Below are positions 21,601 to 30,725 of a stretch of 64,000 bases of DNA, in pieces. The stretch is from positions 95,180,728 through 95,244,727 of the forward strand of contig OX377204.1 of assembly GCA_947396885.1 (NCBI GenBank), written 5' to 3'. Position 1 is the first letter of the stretch, and every line of letters begins with the position of its first letter. The notes under the pieces were generated by a model. It made no database searches. It saw only the letters and a list, made by a program, of their open reading frames with translations, and was not told where the DNA came from. This stretch comes from Heligmosomoides polygyrus polygyrus (taxonomy: Eukaryota > Nematoda > Chromadorea > Rhabditida > Heligmosomidae). The translations under genes and the position numbers were made by a program.

Positions 21601-23949
21601 ATAAAGAGAAAGAACTGGGGAATAAGTGGCTCCAGTAGTATACGCCACACACTTGATATTTGCTCAAATTTTGATATTGTGGCTATGGAAACGGTTTTTT
21701 GAAAGAACGAAGAACGCGAGCGAGTTCAGAAGAAAAAATGCGGTTGATTAGGTTCAGCGCTGCGGATCACAAACTGGCCAGGAATGCGCCATGCTTTCAA
21801 GATTTTCTTAAAATCAGTATCCAACTAGATATAACATGTAACCATTTGAAAAATTAATAAAATTTAATTATTAAAATATTAAAATTATATAATTAAAATT
21901 AAACATTAAAAGTGAGGCCTGCTAGGAGTAAGACGAAGGTACAGTGGTATTTGATGCCGGAAAACCAAAGAATCCAACGGAATACGCCATGGAGTTGACA
22001 TTCATCCGAAATTCTCGGTGCTTTTGGAAGCGAATCAGTTCAGAAACTTAAGTGGCACATTATGCTGGAGTGCGCCGTGCTCTGAACATTTTCTGAAAAC
22101 TGATAAACCAGCGGTTACACTTGACTTCAACCGAATACCCATTGAGACTAGAAGGAGAAGGAATAATCTCGTGCAGTTAGGAAACAAATCATTTTCGAGA
22201 TGATACGCCATGCACGCGACACTTCATCGAAATCCGAATGCTGGAATTGAAAGGACTTTCTTGAAAGAGGAGCAGTAAAAACAGAATCAATTCAGTCTGA
22301 GGAAAAACGACCATTTAGGCAGAAAACAGAGGCTCTATGCTAGAGTGCGCCATGAACTTCTGTTATGTTTTCTGTCCAAATGGTCGTTTTTCCTCAGCGT
22401 TGAATTGATCCCGTTCTCACTGCACCTCTTTCAAGAAAGGCCTTTCAAATTCAGCATCCGGATTTCGATGAAGGGTAATGTGCATGGCGTATCATCTCGA
22501 AAATAGTTTGTTTACTAACTGCACAAGATTATTCCTCCTCCTTCTAGTCTCATTGGGTTTTCGGTTGAAGTTAATTCTAACAGCTGTTGTATCAATTTTG
22601 AGAAAAGGTTGAGAGCACGGCGCACTCCGCCATAATGTGCGCTTAAGTTCACGGACCGAGTCGTTTCATCGTTTCGCTAAAATCGCTTCCAAAAGCCAGG
22701 GCTCCTAAAGGAATCCAAGATTCTTTGCGCACGTCGAGTGCATGGCGTATTCTAACACTTCTACTGTGACTGGTAGCAGAACGAGATTCTATCGAGAAGT
22801 TGGAGTGCGCCGTGCCCTTAACATTTCTTCAAAATTGCTAATCAACCGATTTCATTCGCATGATTCGTCGACAACGGAAGTGTCCCTGGGAGACAGCGAT
22901 TCCCGAAAGAACCCCGTTATACTTCCATTCACAACTGAAATGCTAGAATACGCCATGCACTCGACATGCATTGAGAATCTTGGATTCCTTTGGAAGCTTT
23001 GGCTTTTGGAAGTGTTTTCAAAGAAACTTGGGAGTCGAGTCAATTCGCGGAGCAATAAAATCGGTCTTTAAGGAATAAAGAACGAGACAATTTCCTGGAG
23101 CGCGCCATGCCCTTAACATATGCTCGAAATCGCTAATCAATCAGTTCGGAAGTGTCTCCATGTCTCAACGTAAACCGATGAGCTTGGGAGACATAGTCAT
23201 TCCCGAAAGATTCCCGTTCTGCTACTATTTACAGTAGAAATGCTAGAATACGCCATGCACTCGACATTCGTTAAGACTGCTGGAGTCCTTTGGAAGCTTT
23301 GGCTTTCAGAAGCGCTTTCAGGGAAACTTGGAAGTCGAGTCAATTCGAAGCGGAAAAATCGATCGTTAAGGGTAAGAAAAGAGAACGAGAAAATATCCTG
23401 GAGTGCGCCATGCACTTAACACACTCTTAGTCACTGAACCACCTATACTCTAGATCAAAGAAGTGGAGTAAGTAGCCATACCTCTCCAGGTTGTAATACT
23501 TGTTGATGGCCAGGTAGTACCGATCGTTGGCCGTTCGCGGTCGAAACGATATGCAGGTGTGTTTCGGGAATTCGGCCATCGCCGACAGAATCACACTCCG
23601 CTCCCATTCGTCGTAGTGCGGAGCAATCTCGTACGGAACCACTCCACCCGGCCAGAGGCTGAAAAATCTCGCCTTCGTCTTCTGAAGGCTGACTGGCCGA
23701 CCGATGCTTCTGAAGTTCGTCGAACTCACTGTTGACTCCACTGCGACGGATGAATCGCCAGTCGCTTCGTTCTTGTTGTCGTCGAGAGCGTGGCCAGCGT
23801 GGCGGCACATGGCTGAAGACCAACCGACTAGTCATCGAAGAAAAACGGGTTCTTCCACTACAGACTACCATCTAGGGGTAGAGAGAGCTTACCAACAGAG
23901 TCGCTAGGAGAAGCAGCAGCAGCAGCACGTGAGCGCTGACGGGCAGCAT
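15662..23949 (-). CDS. Astacin-type zinc metalloprotease (nematode NAS family)
   Basis: The six-exon model is 23893-23949, 23730-23812, 23482-23658, 19433-19597, 16165-16363 and 15662-16075; all junctions are GT-AG and phase-consistent, giving 364 residues. Residues 1-19 are a Leu-rich signal peptide. RTKR near residues 33-36 could be a furin-type site. LWPGGVVPYEI opens the catalytic domain. Zinc-binding HELMHIIGFYHEH (147-159) supplies three His and the catalytic Glu, and SIMHY (195-199) is the Met-turn with its Tyr. Four Cys (TCISF, CFSYIG, SCLRF, YRCPK) match the two conserved disulfides. The tail from 228 is Thr/Pro/Arg-rich with no EGF, CUB or ShK domain, so a secreted protease is expected. 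The junction between exons 1 and 3 is uncertain: 23482-23812 also reads through in one frame, but that frame is out of phase with exon 1. Introns of 3.9 and 3.1 kb are full of repeats. Confidence 0.9.
16550..16742. mobile_element. GC-rich MITE related to the 12.1-kb cluster
   Basis: It is inside astacin intron 4. GGCCTATAGTATATTCCCGCG at the left is mirrored by CCCGCGAGAGTATACCATAG at the right, with the same CACCTAGCCAATCGCCGC interior as the elements at 12.1-12.8 kb. Confidence 0.7.
16748..16885. mobile_element. Palindromic MITE (GGGGCCCTTTGTACTTCGAC)
   Basis: GGCCCTTTGTACTTCGACGCC is mirrored by GGCGTCAAAAGTACAAACGGGC. The core has GATCGATCAATTTGGCCAC, also seen at 18164. It lies in astacin intron 4. 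Confidence 0.65.
17208..17335. repeat. Hairpin of AGCGACAAG repeats
   Basis: CGAGCGACAAGAGCGACAAG at the left is mirrored by CTTGTCGCTCTTGTCGCTCG at the right, about 45 bases apart. Its ends, CGAGCGACAAGAGCGAC, are simple 9-base tandem units. Intronic. Confidence 0.75.
18091..18233. mobile_element. Palindromic MITE (CTAGGGGTCGTTTAGTGTGCG)
   Basis: The terminal 28 or so bases are perfect inverse complements: AGGGGTCGTTTAGTGTGCGC and GCGCACACTAAACGACCCCT. It is one of the best-preserved short elements here, so it is probably recent. It lies in astacin intron 4. Confidence 0.85.
18235..18665. mobile_element. Nested palindromic MITEs (GCCTTTGTCATACCATCGC)
   Basis: GGCCTTTGTCATACCATCGC is mirrored at the far end by GCGATGGTATGACAAAGGCC, then GAGCGACGCCTAATGATATG by its inverse. 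Inside is a second inverted pair with GCCCATGCACACTTCTGCGAC. Intronic. Confidence 0.8.
20667..21640. repeat. About 1-kb palindrome in astacin intron 3
   Basis: The left arm (about 20730-21115) mirrors the right arm (about 21125-21640); long blocks such as GACGGAAAACCAAATGCACG and GGAGCGGACACCATGG pair with their inverses. The right arm is longer because a 125-bp MITE (21461-21585) is inserted in it. GCGCCATGC or GCGCCGTGC words lie at 20667, 20895 and 21344. Confidence 0.85.
21461..21585. mobile_element. Harbinger-like MITE with TAA duplication
   Basis: It ends in CTATAAACCAGGGC, and TAA flanks both sides (21458-21460, 21586-21588). The other palindrome arm (20785-20800, CTGCCTTAAACGACC) has a single TAA/TTA and no insert. 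It belongs to the family also at 32937, 39642, 40068, 57831, 62236 and 63250, whose core is ATAGATATCGATTTTTCGCG. Confidence 0.9.
21995..22700. repeat. Palindrome of about 700 bp in astacin intron 3
   Basis: Blocks such as GAGATGATACGCCATGCAC, GAAATCCGAATGCTGGA and GAGGAAAAACGACCATTT at 22195-22320 are mirrored at 22375-22500, with a centre near 22345. It carries the CGCCATG-type word on both arms and at its centre. Confidence 0.85.
22735..23425. repeat. Tandem 300-bp units, each with two CGCCATGC words
   Basis: ATGCTAGAATACGCCATGCA occurs at 22942 and again at 23240, about 298 bases apart, with the sequence between aligning throughout (CTTTGGAAGCTTTGGCTTT, GGGAGACA, AGTCGAGTCAATTCG). Each unit also carries CTGGAGYGCGCCATGC. 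The last unit ends 56 bases before astacin exon 3 (23482), just inside the intron. Confidence 0.85.
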
Positions 23950-23967
23950 ACCAGCGCCTGAAACGGA

Positions 23968-23995
23968 GTTCGTCGTCGTCGTCGTCGTCGTCGGT
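23968..23995. repeat. GTC/GAC trinucleotide run
   Basis: About eight CGT/GTC units lie 20-45 bases upstream of the astacin start codon on the - strand, presumably in the 5' leader. Confidence 0.8.
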
Positions 23996-24384
23996 GGACG
24001 AGGATGAGCCGTGGCTCGAAGAACACGACCTTTATAGTGGCCGGCCGCCGACGGCAGGTCGTCCCGTCCGTCCGGTGGGTGAGCGGCGGCGGTCAGGTGC
24101 AATCGCGGCAGCGGCGACGACGACGAAGAGTACAAGTTAAGAGCAACTGTAGCTGAACATAAATCACGTGCACTGCTGAGCCGAGAGGAGAACCCGGAGA
24201 CGAGGAGGGGGAGGGGCGAAAAAACGCTGGCGTCTCAGCAGGGGGAGTAGGCACACGGCCAGCTCCCGTACTACTGGCTGCTGAGACGAGGGCGACGCGG
24301 AGTGGAGACCGAGGCCGTCTGAACTCATCCAGAAAGTGCAGCTGCAGCAGCCGAGGTCAACGGCTAGCAAATTTCATCTGAATG

Positions 24385-25545
24385 TCGCCACGACGCGACG
24401 ACTCGCCTTACACCTTCCTGACAAGGAAAGGTTCCCATCTCATGTTGAGCTTTTGCGATGCTATTTCAAGAGAATCTAGGGCTGTGTGGGCGGAGTCCAG
24501 AGTACAGTTGGTTTTTGCTGAGCGCTTTTTAAAGACCGCAAAAAGAGGTGTAAAAACGTCTGCGCAACAATCATCGACCCCTGTGACATCCCCACGAGAC
24601 GTGCCTCTGTGGCGCAGTCGGTCGGAGTGCCGCCCCATAGGAGCACACCGGCGGGGCTTTTGAGTTCGAGTCCGCCTACTGCCGATATTTTTGCACATAT
24701 TAGTCTGTTGGTATCAAGCTTTCTCATGATCACACGGAGCAATTTTAGACCATCAATGCTCACAACAAACCAAGGTACATGTCGCGTAGGTGAGCAGCAT
24801 TGATAGGTGGGAGCGCGCCAGCCAATAATGGGCAAGCAGAGCACAGACGACCGAACACATGCTAGCCGATCAGGGCACCGACTGTGCACTCCCTCTCTGA
24901 ATGGCAGGCACTCTCAATGCGGAATGATTGGATGGGGCGTTTTCATCTTCCAATGCTGCCCGTCTTCGCGACATATACCCAAACCTAGGCTGTCCATTTA
25001 CGCCTTCATATGTGCTAGCTTTTCAACGATGCGTATCTGCACCACCATATCATACCATATTGCCAATAATACCGTAACCGCACACAAATTCACATACCTT
25101 ACGGTTTAACATTATGAACCCGGCCATATCGATACATAAGTTTACTAAAAATGTCGTTCTCACGTTCTCTGCGGCTTGTTGTAAGCACTGATGGTCTAAG
25201 ATTGCCTCCTGTGATCATGAGGAAAGCTAATACCAACAGACTAACATGTGCAAAAATATCGGCAGTACGCGGACTTGAACTCAAAAGCTCCGCCGGTGTG
25301 CTCCTATGAGGCGGCACTTCTACCGACTGCGCCACCAAGGCACATCTCGCGGGGATGTCACAGGGGTCGATGGTTGTTGCGCACACGTTTTTATACCTCT
25401 TATTCCGGTCTTTAAAAAAGCGTTCAGCGAAAACTAACTGTAGTTCTCGACTCCGCTCACATGGCCCTATATCCTGTCAAAATAGCATCGCTAAAGCTCA
25501 CCTTGAGTTGGAAACCTTCCCTTGTGAGGAAGAAGACGGCAGTTA
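24385..25545. repeat. 1.15-kb palindrome with a tRNA-like promoter in each arm
   Basis: The left arm 24405-24735 mirrors the right arm 25200-25535 (for example GTGACATCCCCACGAGA against TCGCGGGGATGTCAC, and GAGCGCTTTTTAAAGACC against GGTCTTTAAAAAAGCG). Each arm has a tRNA-like block reading inward. The centre contains a GGGCAGCATTG MITE (24775-24985). Confidence 0.85.
24602..24676 (+). repeat. tRNA-like block, left arm
   Basis: GTGCCTCTGTGGCGCAGTCGG gives an A box, and GAGTTCGAGTCC, 50 bases on, a B box. The anticodon region and acceptor stem do not fold as a tRNA. The inverse copy is at 25268-25345. Confidence 0.6.
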
Positions 25546-25549
25546 AAGG

Positions 25550-26180
25550 CGTGCAGGGGTGCGAGAAAGAAGATTCTGTCTCTCGTTCTTCACCTCTGGC
25601 ATCTTTGCCATTCATTTTGATGACATCTTGCGCTGGACGACTTGCCCCTTCCTGGGTATAACCTATTCCTTTTCAACTTCATAATTTTCAACTGAAAACC
25701 ATGGCTTAAGTGCGGCTCTAATGCGCTTCTTCTGGTCCATTAAGTCTCACAACATCAAAGGCGGCGGACACACTGGCCGACAGAAGACTTGTACTGGGGT
25801 ATGAAGACTGGGCGAAAAAACCCTCAAGATGCTTATGGACGCTTATGTAGGACGATGAATCACCAATCTGTGGCGGAGATAGTTCTACAACGCCTGGCGG
25901 TCAACCGCGTGTGAATTTACGGTCAAATTGAGATGATACCGCGTTAACATGCTCTAAAACAACAACAAAGGGACAGAACAGGCGGAGGCGTGCACTCAAT
26001 TCCAGCTTGTTGATTCGGACTTTCTGCCCGTCCCTTGGCCAACCACATCTCCAATCCCTACGCAGTCAGCGAATTGGTCTCAGACTTGTCCATCGGCTGG
26101 CCACCGCCAGTCATTGTATGGCCGAACAGCATGCCAGTCGACTCTACGACAATCCGTAGAAACCAAATTTCTGGTCACTC
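25550..26180. other. No gene seen; SINE debris
   Basis: A partial SINE A body (TTGGTCTCAGACTTGTCC, TGGCCACCGCCAGTCATTG) occupies about 26060-26165. I see nothing else I can support. Confidence 0.4.
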
Positions 26181-26184
26181 AAGC

Positions 26185-26480
26185 CGGTTAGGGCACGTGT
26201 AGCGCATTCGCAGAGGTGATGGCTGCCGTTTGCACCCGATACCAGGTTCCTGGTTCGGATTCCCCGCCCAGGCCAACCAAGCCTTCCATCCCTCCGGGGT
26301 CGGTGAATTGGTACCAGACTTGTCTGGGAAGGATAGAGCGCCGACTTATTCATCGGTTGGCCACCGCAAGTCATTGTATGGCCAAATACGCATTCAAATC
26401 GCCTCCACGATATCTCATAGAAGTAGAATGCGTGGCGCATCCCAAAGATGATTGAATAACGCTGTCCTTTATCCTTTATT
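26185..26480 (+). mobile_element. SINE family A, copy 2
   Basis: The head GGGCACGTGTAGCGCATTCG and the B box GGTTCCTGGTTCGGATTCC make it tRNA-derived. The body runs CCAAGCCTTCCATCCCTCC, TTGGTACCAGACTTGTCTGG, CATTGTATGGCCAAATACG and AGAAGTAGAATGCGTGGCGC, and the tail is CCTTTATCCTTTATT. It is close to identical to 55490-55795 in the body, so the family was active relatively recently. Partial copies: 26870-26960 (+), 27025-27215 (-) and both arms of the 29.0-33.1 kb palindrome. Confidence 0.85.
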
Positions 26481-26619
26481 TTTACCCAAGCCGGTTAGTC
26501 TCGCAATATCTGTGAACGGTGCGTCGACTGGTGTGTAACAGGGAAGAAGGTGTCATTTCACGCTTGCACCTCGATTCAAGGCATTTGGTTCGTGTCTCAT
26601 CAAGGGCTTCCAGACTACT

Positions 26620-26825
26620 GGCGAAGACAGACTGCAGGAGTGCGGGAACGCGCCGCATATCGCGTTCCCGCACCCCCGCGGTGTGTCTTCGCGACGCTTA
26701 TCCTACCGTAATCGCGGCAGCCAATCATGTGGCCAGCCTGTGCGCCTGATTGGCTGCTACGGTTACAGTAGGAACAACGTTGCGTTCCCGCACCCCTGCG
26801 ATGCGTCTTTGCCACATGTACCCAA
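26620..26825. mobile_element. Short inverted-repeat element
   Basis: GGAACGCGCCGCATATCGC, GTTCCCGCACCCC and GGCAGCCAATCA pair with TGATTGGCTGC and GTTCCCGCACCCC further on. The plan recalls the terminal words near 120-220 (GAACGCGTC, GGCAGCCAGTCA). Confidence 0.45.
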
Positions 26826-27423
26826 TAAAGCATTGACTTGGTAATTGGCCTGCCATCGTAAGTTATTCATGGCACATGTGGTAAAATTAGCAATCACTGT
26901 ATTCCGACGAGTCGCACGGAAGTAGAATGCGTGGCGTAATCCAAAGATTGATTAACAACCTTCTCCCATTATGAAATCCGTGGAAATCGTGGTGTCGTTC
27001 CGTATGGCACCCTTTCATATCCCTGTAGGGGATAAAGGATAACGGTCGGCGCTAGTCAATCCCTTCGAGGATGCGCCACACACTCTACGTCTATGGGATA
27101 TCGTGAAAGCAATTTGAATGCGCATTTCTTCTATACAATGACTTGTGGTGGCCAGGCGATGGACAAGGTGTTTTATAATTTCAAGGCAAGACTGGCACCA
27201 ATTCACTGATCGTGGTGGATGGACGGCTTGTGGATGTCCTCGATCACCGTTCCTCCTCTACGACTGCGCTTCCGCGCCGTACAAGGGGTAGGGAGTGAAA
27301 CAAGGATGTCAGATGAGGCAACTGAATCCAGCAGAAACAGAGAGACAAGTGCCTCAATCTCCTGAGAAGGCTGGGATACTAGAAGCATCCAGTTGGGTTA
27401 GCGCTGGAACTCGAGGTACAGTA

Positions 27424-28065
27424 CCGCTCCTGCCTTTTGGTTTTTGGGCGGAATATACACAAAGAACCGCTGTTTTCGGCGCTTTTCCATAAATCATTTC
27501 AAAGTGAGCTATCCGAAAAATAAATGCAAGCATACAAGTCCACTCTGGACGATCTATCAAATGATGAAGGCAAAATTTAGTGATTTTAAAAAATCTGATT
27601 CGGTGACCTACATAATCCCAACAGCCGCAACCCCTTTCTCGCTCGAGATAATTGCATCGACATTGTATACCTCCGTAATTGTCCCAAATAAGCAACTTTT
27701 TAGGTAAATGTGCAGCCTTCTGGCTATGGATTGTTTTACATGGCGCAATTTTTCATAGCTAGAAACACTATTTACTTAAAATTAGTTAAAAGTTGCCTAT
27801 TTTTGACAATTACGGAGCTATACCCTGTGTATGCAATTATCTCGAGCGAGGAAGGGGTCGCCGCCGGTGAGATTATGTAGGTCACTGAATCAGATTTTTC
27901 TACAACCACTCAATTTTATCTTCATCATTTGATAGGTCATCCAGGGCGGACTGGTATGCTTGCAGTTATTTTTCGGACAGCTCACCTTGAAATGATTTAT
28001 GGATAAGCGCCGAGAACGGCGGTTCTTTGCGTATATTCCGCCCAAAAACCAAAAGACAGGAGCGG
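27424..28065. mobile_element. Fold-back element, CCGCTCCTG family, copy 2 (642 bp)
   Basis: About 95-base inverted ends (CCGCTCCTGCCTTTTGGTTTT and inverse) are flanked by TA on each side (27422-27423 and 28066-28067). Homology between arms continues inward past CATTTCAAAGTGAGCT to near the centre (about 27750). No protein is encoded. It abuts the coding-looking exon that ends near 28068. Confidence 0.9.
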
Positions 28066-28067
28066 TA

Positions 28068-28470
28068 CTGCATCTCGGTGTTGTATCCGAGGGGTAAGTA
28101 ACGACGAGAAGGAACCGCAACGAAGGAGGAGCTGCGGCATCGAGAGCGAACTCGTCGAAGTCGACAGTCATCTCTGGTAGAAGGCGGCCTAAAGAACTAT
28201 TGGGGGAGGGGTCGACTGAAAGGAACAGCGGCGGACTCTTCGACAGTGTCTGAATATTCCTTGAAGAATCGCCTTCAGCAGTCCGTGCTCTTCTTCGACT
28301 TTCTGTTTGGGACAACACGCTGCTCTTCTTACTTTATTCGGCGTTCGAAAGAAGCGAAAGCTTCCAGGAGTAGAGGACCATCTCTCCTGCTCCTTGTTGA
28401 TTCCAGGTCTATTCGTAGTCTTCAAGATTTCGGATGGCTTCATTAGGAAGGAATAGCTGTTCTTCTTCAT
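28068..28470 (-). CDS. Unrecognised gene, two exons, interrupted by a fold-back element
   Basis: A start codon at 28470 opens 46 codons beginning MKKNSYSFLMKPSEI and ending FRFFRTPNK before a GTAAGA donor (28332). An 83-nt intron ends in AATATTCAG, and the next exon (from 28249) is in phase. It continues TLSKSPPLFLSVDPSP through LPEMTVDFDEFALD to VTYPSDTT, where the fold-back element begins at 28065. If the element and one TA are removed on paper, the frame runs on through VPRVPALTQLD to a stop. I do not recognise the protein; it is Ser/Pro-rich and probably disordered. Upstream, near 28560 on the same strand, an acceptor-like TTCTTCAG precedes a charged HEEKERIEAQK frame that may be an earlier exon. 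Confidence 0.4.
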
Positions 28471-30651
28471 GGCAGATACCCATATAGCTTACTGGGTTAC
28501 TTCCGCTTCATGTGCTTCTTGCCTTCTGTGCCTCGATCCTCTCCTTCTCTTCATGTCTTCGCATCTGAAGAATGGCCGCGATCTCTGGACCCTAGTGATC
28601 TTTGTCCCGACGAATAAGCTCTATTCTGCGCCGAGTTACCCTCTGCCAAAGTCCGATGTCGTTACCCTCATTAATTACGGCCGAATCTGTTCTCGAACGT
28701 TCGCGGCAGGCGACGATCATCATGTGCATGACGATTACGTCATCGGCGCATGTTATCATCTGGCAATAGTGCATCTGTCGAGTCACGTATGCGACTCGCA
28801 CGTTAAAAAGGCTGTTTTTTTGGCGGGCGCCGACGAAAAACACAAAAGTTCCCGTCAGGCATGAATGATGACTGGAGTAGCATGACAGCCCACCACGCCT
28901 AGGACTCGACCATTGTGGGACCAACTGTCCTTTTCCATGCCTTTTGCAGAGCCGTTATACCAAACGGGTAACCTTCGTTATACCAAACGGGGTAGCTTCA
29001 AACTGATAGGCGGCTGAAGCACAAAACCCTACCCTTTTGTTTTGCGTGTCAAAGGTTTCGTAAGGCAGCCGTTAGACTCTTGGTGAAGCCTAGGAGTTGT
29101 GGGTGGGGAAGGGGGTGGGGAAGGGGGATGAGAGGAAGATCGCACGCCCCCCAGCAGGGGCGGGTGTACCTCCTGACCGTCCCCGTGGTTTATACTTGAG
29201 CAGGCGCGGTGGGTTATAAGGGATCCATCAATATCGATTAGTCCGCGAGAAGGATCGATATAAATGGCCTTTATGGTGACACATTTGGAGACAGCTGGAG
29301 TACAAAACCCTAAAAACAATCGATACCACACTCAATATTGATCGTGTATTTAGTACTTTCAGACTAATAGGATCAACCGGAAAAATTAGATCTCCGGTTT
29401 CTTCAAAAGGAGTTAGGAGGCAACAACGGAATGGCTCGCCATATGGCCAATTATTGACCGCGATTTTACGATAATTTTGATTTTTTATGAAAAAATTGTG
29501 AAAAGGGAACGAAGATAATTTTATGAAATTTCAAAATCGTGCTTTGCGCTAGACCTCATTGATTTCGTCAGACTTTAAGTCTATAAAGTAGAGAGTGAAG
29601 GTCGACGTCGATCAATCGATGTTTGGGTTACGCCACGAATTCCACTTCTATCGGATGTCGTGAGGGCGTTGTTTGGCCGTTGGGCTTGGCAGCCGATGGA
29701 AAATCAGAACTTTATCGCTCTCAGACAAGTATCGTAGCGATTCACCGGCCCTGAATGGACGAAAGGCTTGGTTGGTCTGGGCGGAGTTCGATCCTCAAAT
29801 CAATTGGATGGATGCCGGATGCGCCTTCTGATTCCTCCTGCCAATTGAACCAAGCTTACTCACACGAACATAGTGAGAGCTATCTCCACGACTCAGCCAC
29901 TGCCTCAAGGTGGTCGTTCTGTGCTCGGGAAAACACGCAGGAAGTCGTGAAATAGTGGTCGGAGGCCTCATCTGAAGCCGTGAAAACGTGTCAAGACGGC
30001 CAGTGGGCTCGAAAAACCACGGAACAGACTCGTGGTGTCGAATTTCGTACGGCGAAAGCGATCTGTACAGCTCGACATTGACCGCCATTGCCCACAAAAA
30101 ACAGCCACGTTGTAACGGCAACTCTCCACGTGCCGTCAAAAAACAGCCATTTGCGCTGCTGACCATTGGCTCGTAACTAGTCGAAAAAGTGGCTGAAGTC
30201 GAGTTCCAGCTACTCTGCTTGTGATCAGAACCTCGAAAAGTCGAGTTTGTTCCAAATGCGATTATGTTTCCGAGGAACTGTTTGAGAATCATTGCATTGG
30301 TTTCTCAGCGTACTGCAAGGATCCAAGAATTTCGAAAATTCCTGTCACATGTGATGTGGTTGCTATAGCTCTTTCCATTTTGTAGAACTCCGCCCACTTC
30401 GTGGCGCTTCCAGTCCCTAAGCGTGGCGTTGTGAAGCAAAACTTCCGACTAAGTGTCGCTTACAAAGGAATAATTTGAATCGTTTGTCTACACGGCGAAC
30501 ACAAATCATATTGGAAGTCTCCACCCCTCAGTGTAAAAAGTGCATCGTTTTTGCCGAGTCATTATACCAAACCAGTAAGAATGTCTTAAAGCTTGCCATG
30601 GAATAGCGATTGCATTGGTATGGGCTGAAATGCAGAGCCAGTGTATAGCGT

Positions 30652-30725
30652 GCCTCCGTGGCGCAGCGGATAGCGCTGTGGTTTCCTCAGCCGCGGTTCC
30701 GGGGGTTCGATTCCCGTTCATGGTG
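30652..30725 (+). repeat. tRNA-like block in left arm of the giant palindrome
   Basis: GCCTCCGTGGCGCAGCGGAT is an A box and GGGGGTTCGATTCCC a strong B box. The 3' side does not complete the acceptor stem. The mirror copy at 31325-31415 (-) has the same boxes plus about 20 extra bases between them. Confidence 0.65.

Noticed and set aside
30652..30725. A functional tRNA gene
   Set aside because: A and B boxes are good but the acceptor stem does not close and the anticodon arm is not formed; it is a SINE head.
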